In this document: in pieces, positions 9,020 to 17,431 of the stretch
Position numbering within the stretch: position 1 is the stretch's first letter
Layout: each line of letters starts with the position of its first letter
From: Pontibacter anaerobius
GTDB taxonomy: Bacteria > Bacteroidota > Bacteroidia > Cytophagales > Hymenobacteraceae
Assembly (NCBI RefSeq): GCF_026241195.1
Contig: NZ_JAPFQO010000015.1
Coordinates: 40,006-104,005, forward strand
Reading direction: 5' to 3'
Length of the DNA: 64,000 nt
Translations under genes and position numbers: made by a program
Notes under the pieces: generated by a model
Told to the model about the DNA's origin: nothing
Seen by the model: the letters and a program-made list of their open reading frames with translations, nothing else
Database searches by the model: none

Positions 9020-11533
9020 TCAGTTTTTCGACAGCTTCTTTTTCAGGGTCAGGTAATCGAGGTAGTAGAGCACTTTTACCGAGAAGGTGCTGCTCTGCGG
9101 CGAGCGCAGGGTGTGGGAGAAGTTATCGAAATAGTGTGGGGAGATTTCGTTTATCTGCTCCTCATAGGCATTTTTCCAGACTACGCTGATCTCGCTGCCC
9201 GGCGCGAACCACCACGAGTACACCATGTCCAGGTTAAAGGAGTTGTAGTTCACGTCCGGCGACTCCGCTGGCTCATACTGGTGAGGCTCCAAGGCGCCGC
9301 TGTGCTGCAGTCGGAAGTAGCGGTCGTGGTTTACCTTGCTCCAGTTGTGCCACACACGCAGGGCCAGCGACATGCGGTTGTTGAAGATATAGCTCCCCGA
9401 CAGGCTGTTGTACACCGAGTGCACCTCGCGCAGTCCGAAAACCACATCCGGCTCTTGCTGCTCCCCGCCGTTTTCAGTGTTGTGCCGGATAAGGCTCACA
9501 AAGCCCATGTCATCATACCTGTTGTTCGACTCAAACCCGTAGCTGAAGCTGAGCTGGTTGTTTACCCTAAAGCGCGGATAAATGCCTAAGTTAATGTTGT
9601 GGCGGTTATGTTCCTCAAAAGTGCGGTAGCTCAGGCTTACCTCCGTGGCAAAGCGCTTCCGGTAATCCGAGGAAACCCAGCCGCCCATATTGTAGTTCAC
9701 CGGAAAGGCGTACACCCTGCCGTTCAGGCGCGGCTCAAAGAAGTCGTTCGTCACCACCGGCTCCAGGTTAAAGAACAGGCCGGCATTCATGAAATTCTTG
9801 AAAGTGCCGTTCATGTTGCCGTAAATCACAAAGTTCTGAAATGAGTTGGGCCGGAAACGGCGCTCATATACCGCCCCCACATTTGTATAGAGGTTCAGCA
9901 GCTTCCAGAACGGCTCATACACGTTGTAGTTAAGCTCCAGCTCCTGCGACGAGGAGTTGTTGGTGAAGAGGATGCCCAGATCGTTGGGGTTATACTTGTC
10001 AGACTCCAGGGTATGTGAGGCGCTGAACTGGAAATTGCCGCTTACCTTGCCTACGCCCAGGCGGTACATGTAGCCCCGCTCGGTGTTGCCGGTGTAAAAC
10101 TGCTGGCTGAGCGCGCCTTTTCCGTTGATCGCATACTTGTTGCCCTTGTTGGCCAACCGGAACAGCACGCCGGTCAGGTTGGCATCGTAGGTGGAACCCT
10201 GCCGCATCACGTTCGTGTTCACCAGCGTCACGTAGGAGTTGTTTTTCAGGGATTGGTCAAACACGGCGATGTTGTAATTGGTGAGCGGCTGCGTTTTCAG
10301 TCTGATCTTGTTGCCTTCCGCGTCTTTCAGCTCGGCGTACTGCTCACCCACCACCGCATTAAAAATCCCTATCCCCAGCCCCGACTCCGTGCGCCCGGAT
10401 ACTTTTGTGCCGTTGATCATTTTTGTCTCGCTGGGGCTCTCCATCACCTCATAATCCTTGTAGGCGTCACTGTATATCAAGCTGGCGTTCACGGGCCTGC
10501 CCCCGATACGGCGGGAGTAAAAGAAATCACCTTTGTTGAACAACTCCGTTCCCTCCAGGAAAAACGGCCTGTTTTCGCTGAACTGCTGCTCGAACGGCGA
10601 GAGGTTCAGCACGCGGTTATCCGACTGCACCTGGCTGAAGTCCGGCACCAGCGTCATGTCCAGGGTAAAGGCGTCGTTTATGCCATACTTCACATCCATG
10701 CCTCCCCCAAAGTTAAAGTTGTGGCTGTGCGAGGTGTTGCCTGTGCCCTCCTGCTGCACCGGGTAGCGCTCCAGGTAAGTCGAAACGTAGGGCGTGAACG
10801 ACAGGCGCAGCGGTGCCTCGATGTTGCGCAGCCCCTCCAGCCTGCCCCACTGGTTCACGAAGCCGTCCGTGGCCGGGTCCACGTAGTTCCAGAAAAAGCC
10901 CTCGCGCGTGGATTGCCGGTTGCGCATAAAATTCAGGCCCCATACCTGCTCCGGCTTGCTGCTGAACCTGATGGCCGAGTACGGGATCTTGAACTCCGCC
11001 ACCCAGCTTGTCTCGTTCACCTTGGTACTGCTCTCCCACACGGCATTCCAGCTCCAGTCCTCGCCGTTGGAGGAGTAGCGGGCGTCCAGCTGCACCCCTG
11101 CCGGCGTTATAAAGAAGCCAAACCCGTTGATCTCATCCAGATAGGTATCCAGGAAAATCCCGAAGAAATCGGTGTTTCCCAGGTCATCGCGGCGCCCAAA
11201 CTCCTGGAAGATAGAATCCCGGGACACATCATGCATGATGGCCCCGATGTAGATGGCGGCATCGTCGTACAGGATGCGGACCTCGGTCGGATGTTTCTCC
11301 AGGGGGCCGGGGTTAGGCCTGTTCTTAATGAACTGCGTGGCGATCTCGGCCTGCTGCCAGATGGGTTCATCCAACTCACCGTCTATCTTAGGGGCCTGCT
11401 GCACCCGCAGCGCCTGCAGTGTTTTTTGAGGATAGTTATACTTTTTCTGTTCCTGCTTTTGGTCCTGAGCCTGCATGTGGCCGGCCAGGCAAAGTATAAA
11501 GAAGGAAAATGGCAGCAGTAATTTTAGATTCAT
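9020..11533 (-). CDS. DUF5916 outer-membrane protein with N-terminal CBM9-like domain
   Basis: The 837-residue protein has a signal peptide ending near MQAQ. A carbohydrate-binding family 9-like module follows at about 45-230 (KIDGELDEPIWQQAE, the typical opening; then VRILYDDAAIYIGA and WVAEFKIPYSAIRF). The rest is a long region rich in alternating aromatic strands ending YYLDYLTLKKKLSKN, consistent with an outer-membrane beta-barrel. This architecture defines the Bacteroidota DUF5916 family, whose function is not established; carbohydrate or glycoconjugate binding is inferred from CBM9 only. Confidence 0.85.
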   Translation of the reverse strand: MNLKLLLPFSFFILCLAGHMQAQDQKQEQKKYNYPQKTLQALRVQQAPKIDGELDEPIWQQAEIATQFIKNRPNPGPLEKHPTEVRILYDDAAIYIGAIMHDVSRDSIFQEFGRRDDLGNTDFFGIFLDTYLDEINGFGFFITPAGVQLDARYSSNGEDWSWNAVWESSTKVNETSWVAEFKIPYSAIRFSSKPEQVWGLNFMRNRQSTREGFFWNYVDPATDGFVNQWGRLEGLRNIEAPLRLSFTPYVSTYLERYPVQQEGTGNTSHSHNFNFGGGMDVKYGINDAFTLDMTLVPDFSQVQSDNRVLNLSPFEQQFSENRPFFLEGTELFNKGDFFYSRRIGGRPVNASLIYSDAYKDYEVMESPSETKMINGTKVSGRTESGLGIGIFNAVVGEQYAELKDAEGNKIRLKTQPLTNYNIAVFDQSLKNNSYVTLVNTNVMRQGSTYDANLTGVLFRLANKGNKYAINGKGALSQQFYTGNTERGYMYRLGVGKVSGNFQFSASHTLESDKYNPNDLGILFTNNSSSQELELNYNVYEPFWKLLNLYTNVGAVYERRFRPNSFQNFVIYGNMNGTFKNFMNAGLFFNLEPVVTNDFFEPRLNGRVYAFPVNYNMGGWVSSDYRKRFATEVSLSYRTFEEHNRHNINLGIYPRFRVNNQLSFSYGFESNNRYDDMGFVSLIRHNTENGGEQQEPDVVFGLREVHSVYNSLSGSYIFNNRMSLALRVWHNWSKVNHDRYFRLQHSGALEPHQYEPAESPDVNYNSFNLDMVYSWWFAPGSEISVVWKNAYEEQINEISPHYFDNFSHTLRSPQSSTFSVKVLYYLDYLTLKKKLSKN

Positions 11534-11622
11534 AGTTTGGCAGTGTGCGGTGTCAGCAGGTTCTTTTCACAATAGATAGCTTTTAAGGTAAAGTAGTTGC
11601 TTCTGCACCCGACAATATTTTT

Positions 11623-11638
11623 AAATGTTTAAACATTT
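11623..11638. promoter_or_regulatory. 16 bp perfect palindrome upstream of DUF5916 gene
   Basis: AAATGTTT is followed directly by AAACATTT, 90 bp upstream of the DUF5916 start in AT-rich DNA. It could be an operator for a dimeric repressor such as a MarR-type protein, but no regulator gene is near. The rest of 11534-11793 shows no gene; an open frame over 11583-11873 lacks any family features. Confidence 0.4.
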
Positions 11639-11793
11639 TTATAATGCTACAAGTATAGCTCAGCTGCCCACGGATGCCCTGCTCCCACAGGGAAGACCAC
11701 GCCTCTGCCAGAAGTATGGCTGCCCCAGCTGTGTCAAAGGCAGTGTACAAGGTGGCGGGATAGCCGGACATCAAAACCTGAAAGTATAAAAAC

Positions 11794-11829
11794 ACGGAGG
11801 CCCTGGCTGTACACAGCCAGGGCCTCCGT
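11794..11829. terminator. 36 bp hairpin, 17 bp perfect arms
   Basis: ACGGAGGCCCTGGCTGT at 11794-11810 pairs perfectly with 11813-11829 around a 2-base loop. It is the outer of two hairpins downstream of the GroES-like gene on the minus strand. AAGTATAAA heptamers lie on both sides. Confidence 0.7.
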
Positions 11830-11849
11830 ATTAGGTAAAGTATAAAAAT

Positions 11850-11888
11850 GGCCGGTAAGTATACTTTGCCCAAGTATACTTACCGGCC
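11850..11888 (-). terminator. hairpin made from inverted AAGTATACTT copies
   Basis: Arms GGCCGGTAAGTATACTT (11850-11866) and its exact complement (11872-11888) flank a 5-base loop. It begins 9 bp after the stop of the GroES-like gene and is followed on the minus strand by a TTTTTATACTTTACC tail. Each arm contains the 10 bp palindrome AAGTATACTT. Confidence 0.85.
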
Positions 11889-11897
11889 TTAATCCTG

Positions 11898-12290
11898 CTA
11901 CAGGTCCTCCTCGCGCACCAGCATCAGCACGGCAGACTGCGGCACGATGTAGTACTTCTCGCCAAGGTAGTTGATCTCAATGGCGTCGCGCTGCAGGTAA
12001 ATGGCCAGGTCGCCTTCTTTGGACTGAAGCGGGATGTAGCGCACCTCTTCCTCCTCCTGCCCCCACGACTCCTCATCGTAGCCGAAATCGGCTGGTATCG
12101 GGTAGCCAGGGCCTACACGCATAATGTAACCTTCCTGCACTTTCTCCTTGGCTTGCACGCCCGGCGGCAGGTACAGGCCGCTTTTGGTCTGATCGCTGGC
12201 GGTTTTGGGCTTTATCAGCACGCGGTCGCCTACAATAATGATCTTCTCTAACTTATTGTCCTCTGAAATTCTCATTTGTAATGTATGCAT
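11898..12290 (-). CDS. GroES-like (Cpn10 fold) protein with acidic insert
   Basis: The 130-residue protein matches the co-chaperonin fold: VGDRVLIKP at about 20-28, a mobile-loop-like KTKSGLYLPPGVQAKEK, then EGYIMRVGPG. An acidic insert (DEESWGQEEEEVRYIP) separates it from the closing EGDLAIYLQRDAIEINYLGEKYYIVPQ. Classical GroES is about 95 residues and sits beside groEL; here neither holds. The true start may be the internal Met7 (MRISEDNK). It follows the lipoprotein gene by one base, so the pair is probably one transcript. The client is unknown. Confidence 0.8.
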   Translation of the reverse strand: MHTLQMRISEDNKLEKIIIVGDRVLIKPKTASDQTKSGLYLPPGVQAKEKVQEGYIMRVGPGYPIPADFGYDEESWGQEEEEVRYIPLQSKEGDLAIYLQRDAIEINYLGEKYYIVPQSAVLMLVREEDL

Positions 12291-12291
12291 C

Positions 12292-12822
12292 TTATAAAGG
12301 ATCTGCGGTTACTTTAAATCGCATATCAGCTTTGATGGTAATGTCTTCCGTCACCGGCTTCGATATCTCGGCCTTGGTGCGGATAGTATAATTGTCTCCT
12401 TTGATGTACTCATCGAGCTTGGCATTGGTCGATTTCAGCTTCAGCACGGTGCTGCCTTTGGGCACCTCCTCTAGGTAAGCAATCTTCACCTCCGGCTGCT
12501 TCTCGCTGGAGATGTATAGCTCGATGCGCTTCAGGAAGTCGAAATTCTGCGTTTTAGGCTCTGTAATGGTCAGCTCCAGGCGGTTCAGGCTCACGTCCTT
12601 CACCAGCTCGGCACGGGTCTTATTATTCTTAAACGTTTCCTCGGAGTTCGTGGTGATGGTAAACGGCGTGGCCGGTATCAGCGCCCCCAGCGGAAAACCA
12701 GATTCAATGGTAAACGTTTCCTCCTCTTCGATGTAAAAAGTGAGCAGGTCATCAATCTTCTCGCAGGCAGTGGCTACCAGGGCAAGCAGCAGCACCGCCA
12801 TCAACATCATTCTTTTCATCAA
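12292..12822 (-). CDS. predicted lipoprotein, unknown function
   Basis: The 176-residue protein starts MMKRMMLMAVLLLALVATAC, a lipobox with Cys20. The mature part is beta-strand rich (FTIESGFPLGALIPATPFT, RLELTITEP) with several Lys/Glu-rich segments. I do not recognise a named family. It is the first gene of a probable two-gene unit with the GroES-like gene, whose start lies one base beyond this gene's stop. Confidence 0.7.
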   Translation of the reverse strand: MMKRMMLMAVLLLALVATACEKIDDLLTFYIEEEETFTIESGFPLGALIPATPFTITTNSEETFKNNKTRAELVKDVSLNRLELTITEPKTQNFDFLKRIELYISSEKQPEVKIAYLEEVPKGSTVLKLKSTNAKLDEYIKGDNYTIRTKAEISKPVTEDITIKADMRFKVTADPL

Positions 12823-12837
12823 TTGTAAGTATAAGGG

Positions 12838-12897
12838 TAAAAAACACTTGCGGCGGGAGAGACAGAAGCCCAGAGCCTCGCCTTTCCCGCCGCAAGT
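12838..12897 (-). terminator. terminator of homogentisate dioxygenase gene
   Basis: Thirteen-base perfect arms (12846-12858 ACTTGCGGCGGGA; 12885-12897) enclose a 26-base loop. On the minus strand the stem is followed by GTGTTTTTT. Confidence 0.75.
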
Positions 12898-12915
12898 TAC
12901 AAAACAAGAAGCAGT

Positions 12916-14121
12916 TTAGTCAAACATATCGCCTTTGCGTACTTTGCCGTCGCCGTCCTCGTTCCAGCTCATCGGGTACTTCTCGTCCAGGTATGGCATG
13001 GCGTCCACGGTTAAATGCAGCGGCTTAAAGGTGTCGATCATCACGGCATACTCCTCTGTTTCCTTCTTGCCGATGCTTGCCTCCACGGTGCCTGGGTGCG
13101 GCCCGTGCGGGATGCCCCCAGGGTGGATGGTGAACGAGCCACGGTCCACGCCTTTGCGGCTCATAAAGTTGCCCTCCACATAGTATAGCACCTCGTCGGA
13201 GTCTACGTTGGAGTGGTTGTAAGGCGCCGGAATGGCCAGCGGGTGGTAGTCGAACAGGCGTGGCACAAAAGAGCAGATCACGAAGTTGTGCGCCTCAAAG
13301 TTCTGGTGCACGGGAGGCGGCTGGTGGATGCGGCCTGTTATCGGCTCAAAATCCTTGATATTGAAGGCATATGGATAGAAGTAGCCATCCCAGCCCACGG
13401 CATCAAACGGGCTGGACTTGTAGTAGAACTGGTGCAACTCTCCCTCCTTTTTCACCTGCACCAGGTACTCGCCTTTCTCAGTTTCGGTGATAAGCTCTAC
13501 CGGCGGGCGCATGTCGCGCTCGCAGAACGGCGAGTGCTCCAGTAGCTGGCCAAAGTGGTTGCGGTAGCGGCGCGGCGTCTCTATCGGGCTAAACGACTCG
13601 ATCACCAGCAGCCTCACCTGGCTGTCGCTTTTATCGAAGCGGAATTTATGGATAACCGTGCGCGGGATCACCAGGTAATCGCCAGGGCCGAACGGGATGC
13701 GTCCCATCTGGGTCAGCAGGTCGCCGGTGCCATCGTGCACAAACACCACCTCATCGGCCTGTCCGTTCTTGTAGTAGTAGTCCATCTCCAGCTCCGACGG
13801 GTTGCAGAGGCTGATGGCCACATCGTTGTTGAACAGCATTGTTTTGCGGGCGCTGAGGTAGTCGGTTCCGGTGGCATTTACCTCCACGGTGCGCAGGTGC
13901 TGCGGCGCCAGTTTCACGCCCTCCGCCCTTTTCGGGGCAAACGGCTTTGGCTCCCCAATGCGGCTAATCTGTGTGGGCGGGTTAATATGGTACAGCAACG
14001 AAGAAACACCGCTAAAGCCCAGCGTACCCACCAGCTGCTCTGCATAAAGGCTGCCGTCAGGTTGCCGGAACTGTGTGTGGCGTTTTTGCGGGATCTCCCC
14101 GAGTTTATAGTAAAAAGCCAT
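12916..14121 (-). CDS. hmgA: homogentisate 1,2-dioxygenase
   Basis: The 401-residue protein opens the homogentisate ring to maleylacetoacetate in tyrosine/phenylalanine breakdown. It shows the two-part cupin architecture of the family: KRHTQFRQPDGSLY near the N-terminus, a GPGDYLVIPRTVIHKF cupin strand, and the C-terminal iron-site region DEVLYYVEGNFMSR ... HPGGIPHGPHPG. It is slightly shorter than the human enzyme, as usual for Bacteroidota. No other genes of the pathway (hppD, fahA) are adjacent, so the pathway is scattered. PaaG-like and kynureninase genes elsewhere in the window fit an aromatic-catabolic organism. Confidence 0.93.
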   Translation of the reverse strand: MAFYYKLGEIPQKRHTQFRQPDGSLYAEQLVGTLGFSGVSSLLYHINPPTQISRIGEPKPFAPKRAEGVKLAPQHLRTVEVNATGTDYLSARKTMLFNNDVAISLCNPSELEMDYYYKNGQADEVVFVHDGTGDLLTQMGRIPFGPGDYLVIPRTVIHKFRFDKSDSQVRLLVIESFSPIETPRRYRNHFGQLLEHSPFCERDMRPPVELITETEKGEYLVQVKKEGELHQFYYKSSPFDAVGWDGYFYPYAFNIKDFEPITGRIHQPPPVHQNFEAHNFVICSFVPRLFDYHPLAIPAPYNHSNVDSDEVLYYVEGNFMSRKGVDRGSFTIHPGGIPHGPHPGTVEASIGKKETEEYAVMIDTFKPLHLTVDAMPYLDEKYPMSWNEDGDGKVRKGDMFD

Positions 14122-14187
14122 GTATGATTCGTTTTTAAGGTGTCGTTGTTTTCTGGGTAAAGGGATCTATTCGTATCTCGTAGCATG

Positions 14188-14263
14188 TATCAAGTAGCAC
14201 GACTGCGTTTTTAGACTAAAGATCACTTATCAGGTCGTGTTACGTGTGTCGTGCTACTTGATA
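14188..14263. repeat. 16 bp inverted repeat spaced by 44 bp
   Basis: TATCAAGTAGCACGAC at 14188-14203 recurs in exact inverse at 14248-14263. The spacer includes further near-copies of GTGT/CGTA words. It sits between hmgA and ctpA (both minus strand), where it could fold in the ctpA 3' region or be a degraded mobile-repeat footprint. Confidence 0.65.
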
Positions 14264-14275
14264 CGGCTAAGTTAT

Positions 14276-15937
14276 TTACATACTGCCTGCAGCCATACTT
14301 TGAGCACGGCTAAAGTGCTTTAGCCCCTGCTGGAACTCGTCATCCGACTGGTGCAGTACCGGGAAAAAGCCATCGTTCCCGTACACGCTTCGGGCTATAA
14401 AGGCCTTCAGGTGGTTGCGGAGCAGGTTCTGGGAGCGCTTAAACTGCGCCTCGTTATACTCTACCCCGGAAATTTTAGCCATCTGCACCACATCCTGCAG
14501 CATCTTGTCTGTTACCTCAAAAGTCTTTTTATACTTTTCGAAAGGCATTTTCTCCAGTTCCTTCTTATGCTTTTGGTAGTAGCCTAAAGTATACTCCCGG
14601 ATCACGTTCTTGTTGTACAGCTGGCTAAGGTACTCCGACAGTTCCGTGGTGTCGCGGGGCACAAACACATCCGGCATAATGCCACCGCCGCCGTACACAG
14701 CGCGCCCGCTCAGGGTTTTATACTTCAGTGAGTCTACAAACAAGCTGCTGTCTGGGTGGAAGTACTCGCCCTTCTCGAACCGGTTCAGGATATCCATCTC
14801 ATAATCATCCATTCCTTCGTCGTAAGGTTTCTGAATCGAGCGCCCGCTCGGCGTGTAGTAGCGCGAAATGGTGAGGCGCAGCTCGGAGCCATCATTCAGC
14901 GGAATCGGCATCTGCACAAGGCCCTTGCCAAAGGAGCGGCGGCCCACGATCAGGGCACGGTCGTTATCCTGCAGGGCGCCGGCCACAATCTCGGAGGCGG
15001 ATGCACTGCCCTCATCCAACAGCAGCACCAGGGATCCCTTCTCAAACACGCCCTCTTTCTGGGCAAACGTTTTGGAATCATACCTTGTGCCTTTGCCGTC
15101 GGTGTACACGATCATCTTTTCATCGTTAATAAACTCGTCAGCCATCCGGATGGCATGGTCCATGTAGCCGCCCGGGTTGCCACGCAGGTCAAGCAGCAGT
15201 TGCTCCATCCCCTGCTCCTTCAGCTTGCTCATGGCCGCCATAAACTCTTCGTAGGTGTTGGCCGAGAAGCGGCTCACTTTTATATAGCCGGTCTTGCTAT
15301 CCACCATATAGCTTACATCCACCGAGTTGGTCGGGATCTTGTTGCGCTCGATGGTGAAGTTGAGTTGCTTTTTAAGGGCGTTCCGCTGGATGGTGAGGTT
15401 TACTTTGGTGCCTTTGGGGCCGCGCAGGCGCTTAAACACGCCCTCGTTGTTGATGCCGATGCCGGCTACGTTCTCCCCGTCTACTTTAATAATTTTGTCG
15501 CCGGCCTGTATACCTGCCGCCTCAGATGGGCCTCCGCTCAGGGGCGTAATCACGTAAATGGTATCTTTAAAGATGTTGAATTCCACGCCGATGCCCTCAA
15601 AGTCGCCTTCCAGGTAGGAGCGGGCCATGGCCAGTTCATCGGCGGGAATATAGGCCGTGTGCGGGTCCAGCTTCTCCAGCATTTTAGTGATGGCGTAATC
15701 CGTCAGCTCCTCCACATCCACAGTATCTACATAGTCGCGGTCTATGTAGCTGAGTATATCGCGGAATTTCAGGTAGCTCTTGGCCGTGCCCTGGGGGTTA
15801 GTGGATGATGGCGAGAACATGGTAGCCCCCAACAGCAAACCCACTACCAGCGCTAAACTTATATACAGTGGCAGCCTTATCTGGAACGCTGAATTCCGGG
15901 CGCTGCTTTTTTCCTCACCATGCTCCATCTTGTCCAT
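14276..15937 (-). CDS. C-terminal processing protease, S41 family
   Basis: The 553-residue protein has an N-terminal membrane anchor (about 22-41), a PDZ domain (about 110-195, GIGVEFNIFKDTIYVITP) and the S41 catalytic domain. The Ser-Lys dyad is S313 (DEGSASASEIVAG) and K338 (RRSFGKGLVQ). A C-terminal helical tail follows. Such proteases trim or degrade envelope proteins in the periplasm. Bacteroidota usually have several paralogues, so I do not assign an exact symbol. It has its own promoter region upstream of 15937 and no operon partner. Confidence 0.93.
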   Translation of the reverse strand: MDKMEHGEEKSSARNSAFQIRLPLYISLALVVGLLLGATMFSPSSTNPQGTAKSYLKFRDILSYIDRDYVDTVDVEELTDYAITKMLEKLDPHTAYIPADELAMARSYLEGDFEGIGVEFNIFKDTIYVITPLSGGPSEAAGIQAGDKIIKVDGENVAGIGINNEGVFKRLRGPKGTKVNLTIQRNALKKQLNFTIERNKIPTNSVDVSYMVDSKTGYIKVSRFSANTYEEFMAAMSKLKEQGMEQLLLDLRGNPGGYMDHAIRMADEFINDEKMIVYTDGKGTRYDSKTFAQKEGVFEKGSLVLLLDEGSASASEIVAGALQDNDRALIVGRRSFGKGLVQMPIPLNDGSELRLTISRYYTPSGRSIQKPYDEGMDDYEMDILNRFEKGEYFHPDSSLFVDSLKYKTLSGRAVYGGGGIMPDVFVPRDTTELSEYLSQLYNKNVIREYTLGYYQKHKKELEKMPFEKYKKTFEVTDKMLQDVVQMAKISGVEYNEAQFKRSQNLLRNHLKAFIARSVYGNDGFFPVLHQSDDEFQQGLKHFSRAQSMAAGSM

Positions 15938-16126
15938 GTTCTTAAAAGTATAAAGTTAGGTAAAATGCCACAGTACAGGCACGGCAAAGTAGTACAATAA
16001 TTTACCTTAAATATACTGAGGTCCTTTATATCTATACAAATACAAATTTGTTAAAGTTGCTAAGTGCCCCTGACACACCCCGACTGCCCCTGCTGCTACC
16101 CTCTCCAAGTGTGCCGAGCTATTAGC

Positions 16127-16147
16127 TATTTAAAATTATTCTAAATA
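16127..16147. promoter_or_regulatory. predicted metalloregulator (Fur-like) operator 1
   Basis: A 21 bp near-perfect palindrome (TATTTAAAAT-T-ATTCTAAATA, one mismatched pair) lies just upstream of the -33 element of the iron-uptake operon. The ATTTAnAAT/ATTnTAAAT form is what a Fur- or DtxR-type iron repressor would bind. Confidence 0.6.
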
Positions 16148-16151
16148 ACTC

Positions 16152-16182
16152 TTGCCTCTAATATAGGTACTGTTTAGCTTTG
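16152..16182 (+). promoter_or_regulatory. promoter of iron-uptake operon
   Basis: TTG at 16152-16154 and TAGCTTTG at 16175-16182 are spaced by 20 bp, an exact match to the Bacteroidota TTG-N19-21-TAnnTTTG pattern. Operators 1 and 2 flank it directly. Confidence 0.75.
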
Positions 16183-16187
16183 CACCA

Positions 16188-16210
16188 TTATTTGAAATAA
16201 GTCTAAATAA
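16188..16210. promoter_or_regulatory. predicted metalloregulator operator 2, over the start site
   Basis: TTATTTGAA and TCTAAATAA half-sites form a weaker 23 bp palindrome of the same type as operator 1. It covers the expected transcription start just downstream of the -7 box, so binding would block initiation. Confidence 0.5.
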
Positions 16211-16222
16211 AACTTACAAAAG

Positions 16223-17341
16223 ATGCTTAACTCGATTAAAAGACACACAACACTGGCCCTTGTTGGACTAGCAGCCTGTGTATCGTTTACTTCCTGCTCA
16301 GACGATGATGAAGATGGCCCGGCTTACAACGTGCCAACAACCTATAACTTTGAGAACGTGAGTTATGCCGGCCAAACCACCAGGATGGATATGCTGGATG
16401 AGTTAAGCGACTACATTAAAACAGGCCATGAAGGTGCCCAATTAGATGCGCAGAAAATGAAGGATATGTATGCGAATACAAACAACGCGTTTTCTAACCC
16501 TGCCCTTAATGAAGCATCCTCCAAGCAACTAAAGAACAAGACCATGCTTACCGCCCAGGCCGAGTTTGAAGGTTATTTTGATGCCGTGGCCGCTGCCAGC
16601 AAGGCTCCTACCCATGTATTAGGCTTACCAGCCAGCAACGGGCAGGCAGGCCTGCTAACTACCGGGGATGGCACAAAGAGCTACCTGGTAGATGAGAATG
16701 GCGTTGAGTATGCACAGGTGATCCAGAAAGGACTGATGGGCGCCGTGTTTTATTACCAGGCCGTAGAGAGTTACCTGACAGAGGAGAAGATTGGCGCTGC
16801 GGTAGACAATACCACTGTAACGGAAGGCGAAGGCACCAAGATGGAGCACCACTGGGACGAGGCTTTCGGTTATTTCGGGGCACCCGTAGACTTCCCTGCC
16901 AACACGAGCGAGGCAAGGTACTGGGCTAATTACAGCAACCAGGTAAATGCCGCGCTAGGCAGCAACCAGGTTATGATGGATGCGTTCCTGAAAGGCCGCG
17001 CCGCCATCTCTGCCAAAGACATGAAAGGCAAAGACGAAGCCGTATCCACAGTGCGCTCAGAGTGGGAGCGCCTGGTAGCCGCCTCTGCCATACATGAGCT
17101 GAATGCAGCCAAGAAAAACTACGCTGACCAGGCCAAGAAAAGCCACTACCTCTCCGAAGCCATCGGCTTTGTAATGGGGCTGCAGTACAAGTCTGACCGC
17201 AAGCTAACGCAGGCGAAGTACCAGGAGGTAATAGACGCCATCGGCAGCAACCTGTATGAGACAACCACCGAGGATATCAACAACGCCATCAACATACTGA
17301 GCACAGTATATGACATGGACAGCATCAAAGGCCAGCTATAG
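16223..17341 (+). CDS. DUF4856 lipoprotein of iron-uptake operon
   Basis: The 372-residue protein has a lipoprotein signal (SFTSC, Cys25, followed by an acidic DDDED stretch). The mature part (YNFENVSYAGQTTRMDMLDELSDY..., then long helices to VYDMDSIKGQL) matches DUF4856, a Bacteroidota family often encoded next to imelysins. It is probably a periplasm- or surface-anchored helical protein. It is the first gene of the four-gene operon and directly follows two predicted iron operators. The molecular role is unknown; participation in iron acquisition is inferred from context. Confidence 0.85.
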   Translation: MLNSIKRHTTLALVGLAACVSFTSCSDDDEDGPAYNVPTTYNFENVSYAGQTTRMDMLDELSDYIKTGHEGAQLDAQKMKDMYANTNNAFSNPALNEASSKQLKNKTMLTAQAEFEGYFDAVAAASKAPTHVLGLPASNGQAGLLTTGDGTKSYLVDENGVEYAQVIQKGLMGAVFYYQAVESYLTEEKIGAAVDNTTVTEGEGTKMEHHWDEAFGYFGAPVDFPANTSEARYWANYSNQVNAALGSNQVMMDAFLKGRAAISAKDMKGKDEAVSTVRSEWERLVAASAIHELNAAKKNYADQAKKSHYLSEAIGFVMGLQYKSDRKLTQAKYQEVIDAIGSNLYETTTEDINNAINILSTVYDMDSIKGQL

Positions 17342-17374
17342 CGCCTTAGACAATAGTTAGTGTTTTAGATAAGT

Positions 17375-17408
17375 GCAGCTGCTGCGGTAACCACTCCGCA
17401 GCAGCTGC
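17375..17408 (+). promoter_or_regulatory. intercistronic stem-loop between DUF4856 and imelysin genes
   Basis: Perfect 13 bp arms (GCAGCTGCTGCGG at 17375-17387; complement at 17396-17408) flank an 8-base loop. There is no strong T run, so it is more likely an attenuator or mRNA-stabilising element than a full terminator. Confidence 0.65.
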
Positions 17409-17431
17409 CTTTCGCATTTAAAGTGTATCAT

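Noticed and set aside
10253..11521. A 422-codon open frame on + opposite the DUF5916 gene
   Set aside because: It mirrors the codon pattern of the real gene on the other strand and has no family features; the minus-strand protein has a signal peptide and CBM9 motif.
11583..11873. A 96-codon minus frame between the DUF5916 and GroES-like genes
   Set aside because: It runs through two terminator hairpins and has no recognisable protein character.
14756..15808. A 350-codon + frame opposite the CtpA-type protease gene
   Set aside because: Antisense shadow; the minus strand encodes intact PDZ and S41 catalytic motifs.
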